Source of the DNA: Luteimonas fraxinea
GTDB lineage: Bacteria; Pseudomonadota; Gammaproteobacteria; Xanthomonadales; Xanthomonadaceae
Direction: 5' to 3'
Length of the DNA: 64,000 nucleotides
NCBI RefSeq assembly: GCF_021233355.1
Contig: NZ_CP089507.1
Location: forward strand, 2,853,001 to 2,917,000
A program made the translations under genes and the position numbers. Of this stretch, positions 1-8,602 are shown one piece after another (within the stretch, counting starts at the first letter, position 1; every line of letters starts with the position of its first letter). The notes beneath the pieces are model-generated. The model was not told the origin of the DNA. It did not search any database and saw only the letters and a list, made by a program, of their open reading frames with translations.

Positions 1-2
1 AG

Positions 3-473
3 CAGAATGGCCTTGGGATCTTTGCGACGCAAAGTCCCGAGGATGCGCTTGCGAGCGACATCTCGGCAGCGCTGATCGAGCAGACGGCAACGCTCATTCT
101 TCTTCCCAATCCGAATGCCTCGCGCGCGGATTACATGGAGGGCTTGAAGCTCACGGAAGCGGAGTTCGAAGTGGTGGCGAACCTGGACGAGCGCTCACGC
201 TCGTTCCTGGTCAAGCAGGGACATGGTTCGACCGTGTGCCAGCTCAACCTGCGCGGCATGGACGATGCGCTGGCTGTGATCTCGGCAAGCACAGACAACA
301 TTGAAGTGATGGACCAGATCGTTCGGGAGGAGTCCGAGCGACTTGGCGTGGATCGCTCGGAGCTCACGCCCGAGCAATGGCTGGAAGCGTTCTATGAAAA
401 CCGGAAGGGATCGGGGCGCGCGGCCAAGGGGCAGGTGGAGCGGGGCAGTAGTCGGCGCGCTGCAAACAGCTGA
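3..473 (+). CDS. virB4: VirB4-family T4SS ATPase, C-terminal fragment (5' end outside window)
   Basis: The open frame runs in from the window edge and reads QNGLGIFATQSPEDAL, then a segment on resistance to placing ATPase subunits (ALIEQTATLILLPNP, YMEGLKLTEAEFEVV), which is the typical end of VirB4/CagE/TrbE ATPases of type IV secretion systems. The protein powers pilus and channel assembly at the inner membrane. The Walker motifs would lie upstream, outside the window. About 50 nt separate its stop from a VirB5-like gene and then a VirB6-like gene follows, which supports the call. Known from the family: VirB4, VirB5 and VirB6 are often adjacent in Xanthomonas-type loci. Confidence 0.85.
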   Translation, partial: QNGLGIFATQSPEDALASDISAALIEQTATLILLPNPNASRADYMEGLKLTEAEFEVVANLDERSRSFLVKQGHGSTVCQLNLRGMDDALAVISASTDNIEVMDQIVREESERLGVDRSELTPEQWLEAFYENRKGSGRAAKGQVERGSSRRAANS

Positions 474-528
474 CGCCGCCGCCTGTGAAGCTTAGACGCA
501 TTGATCGAAGACTTCGGGAGAAGGGCAT

Positions 529-1266
529 ATGACATCGACCATACAACGCGGCCATGGCTTTGCTGCCGCATGGGCCAGGACTTTCGGGACGACGCCTGAT
601 CTGCCAAAGGCCAGCCGCGGCCTGACGGCCACGCTCGCGGTCATCGCGCTGCTCGGAACCGGGGCGGCTGCGGCAGCGTGGCAGGTGAACGACACGAAGA
701 CGCAGCAGGAAATCAAAGAGCTGCAAAACCGCATCGGCAAGAACGGAAACGTCATTGACAAGCTCAACGACGTCAATCGGAAGCTTCGGGTCAACCCCCG
801 TGGCGGCACGACGCCAGAGATGATCGCCACGCCTACAGGAGACGAGGCGCTTAATGCGACGCAGCCAACGGCGAGTGCAGTCGGGATCGACCAGCTCTGT
901 ACGTCCGGCGCGGCCACAGGCCTTGGAAGCAGTCAGCAACAGCTCTGCAAAGACCTCGCCAACACTGAGCTCGCCCAGTACCGCTTTTCGATGCGTATGT
1001 TCGAGCGCTCAAAAGAGAACTATGACCGGTTGAAGCAGATCGAAGACCATCGCAGGACTCTCGGCGCTGATGACTACGCGAACATTCAGCAAAACACGAA
1101 TGAACTCCTCGCACTTACTGCGCTTATGGACAACGATCGCGACCGCTACAACACCTACATGTCCGCTTACGAGGCGCGAATCGCGCACATTCGTAATTCG
1201 CAGGCGGCGCTAACTCGAAACGCGCTCAAAGGCAGTGGCTCTCTCTCGATGCCGATCATCAAATAA
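529..1266 (+). CDS. virB5: VirB5-like T4SS minor pilus protein
   Basis: A 245-residue protein with one N-terminal membrane/signal segment (about residues 30-51, ending AAAAAWQVND) followed by a long helical, coiled-coil-like periplasmic region (TKTQQEIKELQNRIGKNG and later repeats of charged heptads). This is the layout of VirB5, the minor pilus subunit. It has two cysteines (LCTSG and QQLCKD) that could form a disulfide. A purine-rich ribosome site (GGGAGAAGGG, 516-525) precedes the ATG. It lies between virB4 and virB6, which is the main support because VirB5 sequences are poorly conserved. Confidence 0.75.
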   Translation: MTSTIQRGHGFAAAWARTFGTTPDLPKASRGLTATLAVIALLGTGAAAAAWQVNDTKTQQEIKELQNRIGKNGNVIDKLNDVNRKLRVNPRGGTTPEMIATPTGDEALNATQPTASAVGIDQLCTSGAATGLGSSQQQLCKDLANTELAQYRFSMRMFERSKENYDRLKQIEDHRRTLGADDYANIQQNTNELLALTALMDNDRDRYNTYMSAYEARIAHIRNSQAALTRNALKGSGSLSMPIIK

Positions 1267-1278
1267 GGCGTTCGCATC

Positions 1279-2307
1279 ATGGAATTTCTGCCAGATAGTG
1301 TTGCGATGTTTAACCCGAGTGGGTTTGCGTCATGGGCGTTTTTCAAGTTCATCTTCGGGGTTGTGAATTCTGACATCGCCGCGTTTCAGAACGCGCTTTT
1401 GGGGCGAACGACGCGGTTCGTTAGCGGGATCGTTTTCACGCTTCTGGTGCTTTGGGTTCTCATTCAGGGCTTTCTGATCGTAACGGGCCGGAGCCGTGAG
1501 TCGTTGATGGGCCTAGTCGTGGGATCACTTCGCGCTTTTCTGATCGTGATCGCTGCGACCTCCATGTCGTTTTTCGGCAACAATTTGACGACGTTTTTCA
1601 CCAGTGATTTGCCGACATCGATCCATCAGGTCGTGTCGGGCAACGACAGCAAAGTGGAAGACGCGATCGACAAGAATCTCCAAACGATGGGCCTGATTTT
1701 TGCCCTCGTCGATGCTCTCCCGACTCAGGGCAGCGATGCGAACACGCGAGACCAGAAGGCGGTGACCAATTTGACCGGTATTGGCATCGCCGGACCCTCA
1801 GTCATCGGCGGCGCGATGCTGCTTCTCTACAAGATTGCGCTCGTTCTCTTCGTGGGCTTTGGCCCGCTTTTCATCCTGGCTCTGCTATTCGATCAGACAA
1901 AAGACCTCTTCAAGCGCTGGCTTCTTTACGGCATAGGCACAATGTTTGCGATGGCGGTGCTCGCGGTGATGGTCTCCATCGCGACCAAAGTCGTTGCGAT
2001 GGCTGCTGCGGCGATGGTGGCGGCGTACACCTTGTCGAGCATCGGCATTGGCGCGATGGGCCCCGGCTTTGGTGGAGGCCTGAATTCCGCCGCTGTTCAG
2101 CAGGGCGGTGTTGGTCTGCTGATGTCTGTCCTGATGGTGATGACGCCGCCCATGGCCGCTATGTTCTTCAACGGCACGCTTGGCCAGTTCGCAGCAAACT
2201 CAAGCTTTGGCAATGTCGGTCGCAACAGCACGGGCCAGGTGTCCGACTTCAAGCAGGAAACGCTGCCTTCGCGCCCTCGGCGAGGTGGTGACGGAGGGAT
2301 TGGCTGA
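1279..2307 (+). CDS. virB6: VirB6/TrbL-family T4SS inner-membrane channel protein
   Basis: A 342-residue polytopic membrane protein with an N-terminal segment and at least five long hydrophobic stretches (around residues 48-66, 80-96, 175-205, 213-250 and 268-295). It has the central FGPLFILALLFDQTKDLF region typical of VirB6/TrbL proteins, which form the inner-membrane part of the T4SS channel. The tail is soluble and rich in Ser, Arg and Gly. It starts 12 nt after virB5 and its stop overlaps the next start by one base, so the genes are likely co-transcribed. Confidence 0.85.
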   Translation: MEFLPDSVAMFNPSGFASWAFFKFIFGVVNSDIAAFQNALLGRTTRFVSGIVFTLLVLWVLIQGFLIVTGRSRESLMGLVVGSLRAFLIVIAATSMSFFGNNLTTFFTSDLPTSIHQVVSGNDSKVEDAIDKNLQTMGLIFALVDALPTQGSDANTRDQKAVTNLTGIGIAGPSVIGGAMLLLYKIALVLFVGFGPLFILALLFDQTKDLFKRWLLYGIGTMFAMAVLAVMVSIATKVVAMAAAAMVAAYTLSSIGIGAMGPGFGGGLNSAAVQQGGVGLLMSVLMVMTPPMAAMFFNGTLGQFAANSSFGNVGRNSTGQVSDFKQETLPSRPRRGGDGGIG

Positions 2308-2777
2308 TGATGAAGAAGATGCGGCAATGTCGAGCTTGCGTGCTGTGCATCGCTATCGGGCTCGTCGCCACATTGTCGGCGGCCGCCCAGCAGCCTGGCT
2401 CTGCAGACTACAACCGGGTGTTCCTCCCGGCACATGGCGTCGGCGACACCCGCCAAGCACACCCGGACGACAGGTGGGGCGCTTATGCGGTAAGCGAGAC
2501 AAATGGGCTCACGGGTTTTGTCACAGGGCACCTGAGCGAGGGGGATGCCGTTCGCGCGGCGACCACTATGTGTGCGGAGCGTGGTGGCGGCATGTGCGCC
2601 CTTGAGGTCACGTTTGTAAATGAGTGCGCCGCGGTTGCTACTAGCAGTTTCAAGTCGCGGTGGGCGATTGAACCGACGCTACGCTCGGCAACCAACGCAG
2701 CAAAGCGCGACTGTGGGCGAGCATGCGAAATCCGCTGGAGCGGCTGCAGTGGTGATGCCACTCCAACGGTGCGCTAG
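2307..2777 (+). CDS. Secreted DUF4189-like protein
   Basis: A 156-residue protein with a Sec signal peptide (MMKKMRQCRACVLCIAIG, cleavage near SAAAQQ) and a cysteine-rich domain: WGAYAVSE, a spaced AATTMCAERGGGMCALEVTF and NECAAVA. These are the hallmark pieces of DUF4189, a family of exported proteins of unknown role. The start overlaps the virB6 stop, so it is translationally coupled to the T4SS genes. Its periplasmic destination would allow it to act as a T4SS accessory or as an immunity-like protein, but the sequence does not decide between these. Confidence 0.6.
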   Translation: MMKKMRQCRACVLCIAIGLVATLSAAAQQPGSADYNRVFLPAHGVGDTRQAHPDDRWGAYAVSETNGLTGFVTGHLSEGDAVRAATTMCAERGGGMCALEVTFVNECAAVATSSFKSRWAIEPTLRSATNAAKRDCGRACEIRWSGCSGDATPTVR

Positions 2778-2824
2778 CGCGTCGCTCGATTGCCGCTTCG
2801 CAGTGGCGCGTTAAGGAGATCTGG

Positions 2825-3475
2825 GTGAAGTCAATTTGCGCGGGTTTACTCATCGCCACATTCTTTTCTGGATGCGGCCAACGGAATTTGGAGTCAGGAC
2901 TGATGGATACAGCACAAGAGAGTCAGGAATCTAGGGCTGAGGCGATGCGTAAGCTCAATCCCGCCCCGAAGAACGCTTACGACATTCGCGTTGTGCTCAA
3001 AGATGCTCCAGGGCCGTTCGCGCAGATCGATGCTGCCGCTCAATACGACGTCGAAAACGCTGGTGAGTGCGGCGAGCCGCAGCCGCTTTCGGGCGCAGTG
3101 CCCCGGATCTCGACCAATGAGCCAGTCGCGCTCAAGCGCGTGTCCGATACAGAGTTTGTAGGTCGCGTGTTTGCCGACCAAGTGCTCGATGAGGACTATT
3201 ACGGCCGCGGCGTGTGTCATTGGAAGTTCATTGAGACGCGTGTCAGCCTTCGTGAATCGAGTGACCCGATGGCAACGTCCTTCGTAGCCGCGCTTGAAGC
3301 CGACGCAATCGAGCAGGGTGGGTCGAAGCCAACGTTCTTTTGGGAAGGTCACTATCCGAAGGCTGAGATCGACAACTACGCAGAGTTCGGGGACCCGTCT
3401 TTGGAGAATGTGCCTGACGCAAGAAAATCTGAGTTCTTTGAAGTGGTGATTTCAGCGCAGCAGGCGCAGCCGTGA
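2825..3475 (+). CDS. Periplasmic lipoprotein, probable immunity protein for the adjacent lipase effector
   Basis: A 216-residue lipoprotein. The GTG start at 2825 follows an AAGGAGAT site, and the signal peptide ends in a lipobox (IATFFSGC), so it should be anchored in an envelope membrane. The mature part has two central cysteine pairs (NAGECGEP and GRGVCHWKF) and no domain that I recognise. Its stop overlaps the GTG start of the lipase effector by the GTGA arrangement. Known from Xanthomonas antibacterial T4SSs: each effector is encoded beside a lipoprotein that protects the producer in the periplasm. Immunity function here is inferred from that arrangement. Confidence 0.6.
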   Translation: MKSICAGLLIATFFSGCGQRNLESGLMDTAQESQESRAEAMRKLNPAPKNAYDIRVVLKDAPGPFAQIDAAAQYDVENAGECGEPQPLSGAVPRISTNEPVALKRVSDTEFVGRVFADQVLDEDYYGRGVCHWKFIETRVSLRESSDPMATSFVAALEADAIEQGGSKPTFFWEGHYPKAEIDNYAEFGDPSLENVPDARKSEFFEVVISAQQAQP

Positions 3476-4704
3476 GCGTGCCGTCGCAGCAATATGCGGG
3501 CCTCGCGAATGACAGCTACGAGGATCGCCGCGTCGGCGTGCGCAGTCCGCCCTACAACGAGCACGTGACGATCGAAGGCGTTGATTATCGCATCCGGGAG
3601 CACGTGAACAATGCCCGGACCGGCTACCAAGGCACTGTCTATCAGCGCGCCGATACGGGCGAGATCGTGGTGGCGCACCGCGGCACTGAGCAGATCTGGA
3701 AGGACGGTGTCGTTGCGGACGGATCGATGGTGGCAAGCCGCACCAATCCGCAGGCGAACGATGCGATCGAGCTGACCCGGCGCGCCATCGGCTACGCGGA
3801 GCAGTCAAACAAGACGCCTGGACGCGCGGCACCGGAAGTCACAGTTACCGGGCACTCTCTGGGCGGAACGCTTGCGCAGGTGTCAGCGCATCACTTTGAC
3901 CTGCGCGGCGAGACGTTCAACGCCTACGGCGCGGCGAGCCTGGATCGACGAATTCCCGAAGGCGGCAATCGCGTTTTGAACCACGTGATGGCGGCCGATG
4001 CGGTGAGTTCGGCGAGCCCGCATTACGGGCAAGTCAGGATCTATGCCACAGAGCGGGAAATGACCGTCCTTCGCCAGTCGGGCTACCACGAGCACCGTGG
4101 GCGCGACTTCATTACGCCGGACTTTCCGCTCACAGCAGCGGGCCGCTCGTTCGGCTCGCACAGCATGCATAACTTCTTACCCGTAGATGGCGATGGGAAG
4201 CCCGATCGTTCGATCCTCAACGACCAAGCTGCGCGCACGCGCGCGAACGACAACGACCGCTCCATCGAGAGCTACAGAAGCGATATCGAGGCGCGCCGCG
4301 TCGGGGCGACCGTTATCTCGCGTGGCCCGGGCGGACTCATTCGCGATGGCGTGGATGCGATCCGCGGCCCGCTTCCAGCTGGCGAGCCTGCGAGGCGTGA
4401 GGAAGAGCAGTCTCAGAGGGGGCGGGATGGCCGCCGGGCGTCTGTTGACGCGCCCAGTGATCGAGGCGACGTGCAGCTTGCGCGGAACGAAGGCACGACG
4501 CAGCAGGACTATGTGTCGCGACTTTTGGACGCCGCGAAGAGCGGGAACTCTGAGAGCATTCGCAATGCGACGCAGGACCTCCAATCCTCACCCTCCGGCC
4601 AGGCCTGGCAGCAGCGAGCGGATCAGGAAGCGCAGCAGCTGGCGCAGCGGGACGCTGCCCAGCAGAGCGGACCTACGCATCAGGAGGCGGCGCGTCAGGC
4701 CTAG
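3472..4704 (+). CDS. Predicted T4SS effector: class 3 (alpha/beta hydrolase) lipase with C-terminal secretion-type tail
   Basis: A 410-residue protein with no signal peptide. Residues about 5-240 form a class 3 lipase domain: VAHRGTE (oxyanion-side strand, 67-73), nucleophile elbow VTGHSLGG with Ser129, AADAV with Asp176, and GSHSMHNF with His230 or His233 as the likely base. A linker rich in Arg, Glu and Gln follows. The last 60 residues (YVSRLLDAAKSG, then SGQAWQQRADQEA) match the tails of two other proteins here (5741-7807 and 9717-10448). The likely role is hydrolysis of membrane phospholipids of a competitor after T4SS delivery. The upstream lipoprotein overlaps the start. Lipase fold is well supported; effector status is inferred. 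Confidence 0.75.
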   Translation: MSVPSQQYAGLANDSYEDRRVGVRSPPYNEHVTIEGVDYRIREHVNNARTGYQGTVYQRADTGEIVVAHRGTEQIWKDGVVADGSMVASRTNPQANDAIELTRRAIGYAEQSNKTPGRAAPEVTVTGHSLGGTLAQVSAHHFDLRGETFNAYGAASLDRRIPEGGNRVLNHVMAADAVSSASPHYGQVRIYATEREMTVLRQSGYHEHRGRDFITPDFPLTAAGRSFGSHSMHNFLPVDGDGKPDRSILNDQAARTRANDNDRSIESYRSDIEARRVGATVISRGPGGLIRDGVDAIRGPLPAGEPARREEEQSQRGRDGRRASVDAPSDRGDVQLARNEGTTQQDYVSRLLDAAKSGNSESIRNATQDLQSSPSGQAWQQRADQEAQQLAQRDAAQQSGPTHQEAARQA

Positions 4705-4758
4705 TCGGGCGGTCTCCGGTGTCGGTCGAGCTTGCGGCGTTCTATCAAGGAGAGGGTT

Positions 4759-5646
4759 TTGAAGCGATCGTTCATGTGCGTTTTGATTGGTGGCGCGCTT
4801 GCTATCTCGGCCTGCGCGCAGGGCGGCGACACGAGCGGAGCTTCATCGGCGCAAGCCGTACAGACAGCGCCCACGGACATCCAGGACAAGGACAACAGCA
4901 TGACCGCTTTGAAACCGCCGTCTCCGGACAGCGTGCTGTATTTCGTATACCAGCGCGATGGCGATGGCGCCCACAGCTTCCAGGTTGAAGGCGGCGCGAC
5001 TGTTGGATATTGGTATGGCCACGCGTTCGACTTGAACGGCGAGCACTACTTCACAGGCTTTACGTCGCGCTCTGTGGGGACGGACGGCTCGGAGGCTGAA
5101 AGCACCACAATGGAACCGGGGCATGTCGCGATCGGGCAGGTCACGCTCGTCCAGAAGGATGAGGGCGGTCAAGCAGGTTGGTCTCAGATTGCGACGGATG
5201 GTTTTGTCGGTGAGTTCGGCCGTCTCAATCAGCCCGAAATGGTGGATGAGTCTCGCCGCACTGTCTCTCACAAACTGGCGGACGGGCGATTGATTCTCGG
5301 CGTGCCCACCCGAATGTTTGAAGACGGCGTTGCGATGTCCAATTACGCTCTATTCCTGTTTAATAAAAACGGGTTGCCGCAAACGCCGTTCCGGGTCTGG
5401 ACGTATGTCGGCACTGTCCAAGCAGGAAGCGACAATGCTGAGGCCTGCGAAGGAGGCGTGATGACCTGCGCGGCCAGTTCAGGTGAACTCGAGTTTGAGC
5501 CGTCTTCCGGCGGAGATCTCCCGCGCATACGCATCGTTCAGTCCGGCGAGACTGTTGTCGGCCCCGGCCAGACTCGTCCACTTGGCCCAGAAGATGCGCT
5601 AAGCTTTGAACTCGACGCGAATACAGAGCGCTATCAGGCGCCCTGA
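4759..5646 (+). CDS. Periplasmic lipoprotein, probable immunity protein for the peptidoglycan-hydrolase effector
   Basis: I chose the TTG at 4759 because an AAGGAG site lies 6 nt upstream (4747-4752); an earlier in-frame TTG at 4732 would add nine charged residues before the signal peptide. The product is 295 residues with signal KRSFMCVLIGGALAISAC, whose lipobox is AISAC. The mature part is acidic and beta-rich with one late cysteine pair (EACEGGVMTCAAS). I recognise no family. It lies about 95 nt upstream of the gene for a signal-less peptidoglycan hydrolase on the same strand, which is the usual placing for an immunity lipoprotein that blocks a cell-wall toxin in the periplasm. Confidence 0.55.
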   Translation: MKRSFMCVLIGGALAISACAQGGDTSGASSAQAVQTAPTDIQDKDNSMTALKPPSPDSVLYFVYQRDGDGAHSFQVEGGATVGYWYGHAFDLNGEHYFTGFTSRSVGTDGSEAESTTMEPGHVAIGQVTLVQKDEGGQAGWSQIATDGFVGEFGRLNQPEMVDESRRTVSHKLADGRLILGVPTRMFEDGVAMSNYALFLFNKNGLPQTPFRVWTYVGTVQAGSDNAEACEGGVMTCAASSGELEFEPSSGGDLPRIRIVQSGETVVGPGQTRPLGPEDALSFELDANTERYQAP

Positions 5647-5740
5647 CCTATTTCGAGTTGACCGCTCTGCATAAGACTCAAGGATTGAGTCCGGTTGACG
5701 TCCTGCGGCCCGCCGCGGCCGCACTTCACCTGAGGAGCCA

Positions 5741-7807
5741 ATGATGGCCGGTAATCACGACAGAGCAGCTGTTCTCGACATCATCGAACGCGAGGCTGCT
5801 GAGAGCGGTATTCCTCGCGACGATTTTCTGCGCTTTGCCTACATTGAAACAGGCGGGAAGTTCAACGCGGACGCGCACAATCGCGAGAGCGGCGCCAAGG
5901 GGCTGTTCCAGTTCATGCCGCGCACGGCAGCAGAGTTCGGGATCACGGGACGCGAGTTTGACGCAACCGCGAACACGGATGCCGCCGCAGCGCTCTACGC
6001 GCGTAATCGCACTCAGATCACCAACCGCTCCAATGAGACCGGATACCCGTTTTTGTCGGGGGCAGAGTCGCCGAACGGACTCGACATGTATCTGGCCCAC
6101 CAGCAGGGTGGCGGCGGATACGCGTCGATCCAGCGTGCAATCGCAACCGGCGAGTTCTCGGGCGCGAGGACGCGCACGAACATTCTCGGCAATATTGATG
6201 ACGCCGAGTTCTCGCGTTTGACTGGTCACCGACAGGATGCGATCGCAAGGCTGAGCGATCGCGATCTCGCTACGTCGTTCACCCAGTATTGGACGGCGAA
6301 GTATGCTGCAATCGCGATCCCGGATCGTGGCATCGAAGCGACTGCGCAGCTGCCAGGCGCGGCTGTCAGACCTGATCCGCTTGCCGACGGCGTGCTGTCG
6401 CGTAGCGAGCGCGGTCAGGACGTGCGGGCGCTGCAGGAGTCGCTCAACACGCTGGGCTATCGCGACGGGCAGGGTAATCAGCTTGAGACGACGAGCGGCA
6501 TCTACGGTCAGCGCACCGAGGAGGCGGTTCGCAGCTTTCAAGCTGCAAGGGGCGCGGAGCAGACTGGCCGCGCGGACGAAGCGACCCGTCAGGCCATCAC
6601 TGACCAGATAAGCCGCCCAGAGGCCGAGCGGACGTCACCTCCGGCGCCTGAGCGCTCGGGCGCGACTTGGCCTGCGCCAGGCAATACAGAGATCAATCAG
6701 GCTGATAAGCCGCGCGAAGGGCGAGGTGAGTTCGGAACGCCCCGCAGCAGCGGGAAGCCGCATGGCGGCATCGATATCCAAGGCGAGGTGGGCGATCCTA
6801 TCGTCGCGTTTGCGGGCGGCGTTGTGCAGGTTGCGCCGGGAAATGCCGATGCTGGCAATACCGTGCGCATCCAGCATGACGACGGCTCGATGACCAAGTA
6901 TTTCCACTTAGACGCATTTTCAGTGCGAAACGGTCAGCGCGTTGAGGCGGGCGATCAGATTGGCACGATGGGCCGCACAGGCAACACACCTGCGCACGGC
7001 GACACGCATCTGCACTTTGAACTCCTCCGCGACGGACGGCGCGTTGATCCGATGCCAGTGCTGCGCGGGAGCGAGCAGACCAGCGCGGCAGATGTTACCC
7101 GCGCCGCGCTTTCGGCAGGCGCGCTGCAGCTCGGCGCCAATGGGGCCGCGGTGATTGCGCTGCAAGAGCAGCTCAATCAGCTCGGCTACCGCGGTGAGGA
7201 TGGACAGCCTCTCGAGACGAGAAGCGGCACATTCGGCACACACACCGATCACGCGCTGCGCGCGCTTCAGGCCGATAGCGCGATCAAAGTCGATGGGATC
7301 TTTGGTGGGCAGTCCCAAGACGCCGTTGCGAGCGCAGTAGAGGCGTCGCGCGCGAATGATCAGCTGATGCAGCACGGCGCAAATGGGCCTGGCGTGGCGG
7401 AGTTCCAAAGTAGATTGCATCAGCTCGGCTTTAGCGATGCGTCAGGTCGTGCGCTTTCCGCCGACGGAAAATTTGGCGACTCGACCCGGGAGGCCGTGCT
7501 GAACCTGCAGCGCTCCGCCGGCATTCGTGTCGATGGAATCGTGGGGCCTGAAACGCGCGGGAAGATGGAGGAGCTGGAAAGAAGTCGTCCGGCCGAAGAG
7601 CGGACGGAGCAGGAAAGCGCTTTGAGGGAATCGCAGGGAGATTTCGTGCAGCGCATGCTAGCTGCTGCTCGAGATGCTGACGGCCTAGATATTCGCCGCC
7701 TTGTGGACAATTACGCGTCGAGCGAGCAAGGGCAGCAGTGGCAGAAACAGTCTGCGGATCAAGCGATCACCGATCCGGCCAAAGCAAGCCAGGATCTGTC
7801 CCGATAG
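5741..7807 (+). CDS. Predicted T4SS effector: bifunctional peptidoglycan hydrolase (lysozyme/transglycosylase-like + M23 endopeptidase)
   Basis: A 688-residue multidomain protein without a signal peptide. Residues 5-190 form a lysozyme/transglycosylase-like domain (FAYIETGG with likely catalytic Glu36; GAKGLFQFMP). Residues 213-290 are a peptidoglycan-binding repeat. Residues 325-445 are an M23 zinc endopeptidase with His341 and Asp345 in HGGID and THLHFE (His423, His425). Two more peptidoglycan-binding repeats span 460-535 and 541-612. The tail (632-688: DFVQRMLAAARD, QGQQWQKQS) resembles that of the lipase effector. It should cut both glycan strands and peptide bridges of target walls. A GAGGAG site (5732-5737) fits the second ATG at 5744 better than the first. 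Confidence 0.8.
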   Translation: MMAGNHDRAAVLDIIEREAAESGIPRDDFLRFAYIETGGKFNADAHNRESGAKGLFQFMPRTAAEFGITGREFDATANTDAAAALYARNRTQITNRSNETGYPFLSGAESPNGLDMYLAHQQGGGGYASIQRAIATGEFSGARTRTNILGNIDDAEFSRLTGHRQDAIARLSDRDLATSFTQYWTAKYAAIAIPDRGIEATAQLPGAAVRPDPLADGVLSRSERGQDVRALQESLNTLGYRDGQGNQLETTSGIYGQRTEEAVRSFQAARGAEQTGRADEATRQAITDQISRPEAERTSPPAPERSGATWPAPGNTEINQADKPREGRGEFGTPRSSGKPHGGIDIQGEVGDPIVAFAGGVVQVAPGNADAGNTVRIQHDDGSMTKYFHLDAFSVRNGQRVEAGDQIGTMGRTGNTPAHGDTHLHFELLRDGRRVDPMPVLRGSEQTSAADVTRAALSAGALQLGANGAAVIALQEQLNQLGYRGEDGQPLETRSGTFGTHTDHALRALQADSAIKVDGIFGGQSQDAVASAVEASRANDQLMQHGANGPGVAEFQSRLHQLGFSDASGRALSADGKFGDSTREAVLNLQRSAGIRVDGIVGPETRGKMEELERSRPAEERTEQESALRESQGDFVQRMLAAARDADGLDIRRLVDNYASSEQGQQWQKQSADQAITDPAKASQDLSR

Positions 7808-7839
7808 CGATCTCGCATCTGTGTTCAATTAAAACGGTC

Positions 7840-7889
7840 GCCTGCCGCCACTGCACCAGCGGATTGCTTGGTGCAGTGGCTCAGCAGGC
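7840..7889 (+). terminator. Large hairpin after the peptidoglycan-hydrolase gene
   Basis: An 11-bp perfect stem (CCACTGCACCA at 7848-7858 with TGGTGCAGTGG at 7869-7879) around a 10-nt loop, closed by an outer 6-bp stem (GCCTGC 7840-7845 with GCAGGC 7884-7889). It stands between the effector stop and the next ribosome site. There is no T run after it, so it may act as an RNA-stabilising or attenuating structure rather than a classical terminator. Confidence 0.5.
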
Positions 7890-7921
7890 AACTCTTCCAA
7901 TGTGCTCTACGAAGGAATTGT

Positions 7922-8272
7922 ATGAAGCCTGGAATTCCGCTCACTCTCACGGCTCTCCTGCTCGCGAGTTCCTGCGTAGGCGCGCAGGACCTTGATCAAG
8001 TTCTTACGTATCGGGATAGCGACCCGTTCCTGTTCTGCGAACAGGGACAAGATGTGCGGAAGGCGCCGCTTCGCTGTTGGATGCCGGTGCCACCCTACAC
8101 GGGCGCCTTCGTCGTCCTGCCGCATTGCCAACCCATCAATACTTACGGGAAGACTTGGTCGAATGACGATATAAATTCGTTTCGCCAGTATCTGACCGTG
8201 TGCCCCGTAGGCGAGCAGCCGGGACGCTGGAACGGTCCTGGCAGAAAAGACATGACGCCGCACCAGCATTAA
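7922..8272 (+). CDS. Small exported protein of unknown function
   Basis: The ATG at 7922 has an AAGGA site 5 nt upstream (7912-7916), so I prefer it to the upstream start. The 116-residue product has a short signal peptide (MKPGIPLTLTALLLASSC, cleavage or lipidation near SSCVGAQ) and a mature region of about 95 residues with spaced cysteines (FLFCEQGQ, LRCWMPV, LPHCQPI, LTVCPVG). The four cysteines could make two disulfides in the periplasm. No family recognised. Its place among effector/immunity genes suggests a periplasmic protective or accessory role, but nothing in the protein proves it. Confidence 0.55.
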   Translation: MKPGIPLTLTALLLASSCVGAQDLDQVLTYRDSDPFLFCEQGQDVRKAPLRCWMPVPPYTGAFVVLPHCQPINTYGKTWSNDDINSFRQYLTVCPVGEQPGRWNGPGRKDMTPHQH

Positions 8273-8602
8273 TGCTCGGGGGCGCTGTTCTTCGTTCGCT
8301 CTTCGATCGCCCGGATTATCACCTACTTCCCAGTTAGGGTTTCGCCTACACAGCCTTCATGGCATTGCGTGCGAATCTACTTCTGTCGTCCAGGCCATTT
8401 CACCCGTGAGCGGGGGGCGGAGGCCAAAATCTCCAAGAAAGCGCCGACGTCCGAGACCCCGAAAGGGGTCTCGTCATGTTCATCAGATCGCCAAGGCTTG
8501 GCGCATAGGCGCAGTTGGCTCTCCACCGCCACTCGCTCACCCAGTCGTCGCCTACTCCCGAGGCTGTTCAAGGCATACCCACTCCCATTCGCGAGAGCAG
8601 GC
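8273..8602. other. Gene-free stretch of about 330 bases
   Basis: Between the exported protein ending at 8272 and the ATG at 8603 I see no reading frame with a convincing start and composition. The only clear structure is a tetraloop hairpin at 8452-8473. The longer in-frame extension from 8369 into the next gene lacks a signal peptide at its start and a ribosome site, so I treat it as non-coding. Confidence 0.45.
8452..8473 (+). terminator. Perfect 9-bp hairpin with GAAA tetraloop
   Basis: CGAGACCCC (8452-8460) pairs exactly with GGGGTCTCG (8465-8473) around GAAA, a GNRA-type loop that stabilises RNA. No T run follows. It could end the transcript of the gene stopping at 8272 or structure the leader of the gene starting at 8603. 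Confidence 0.4.
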
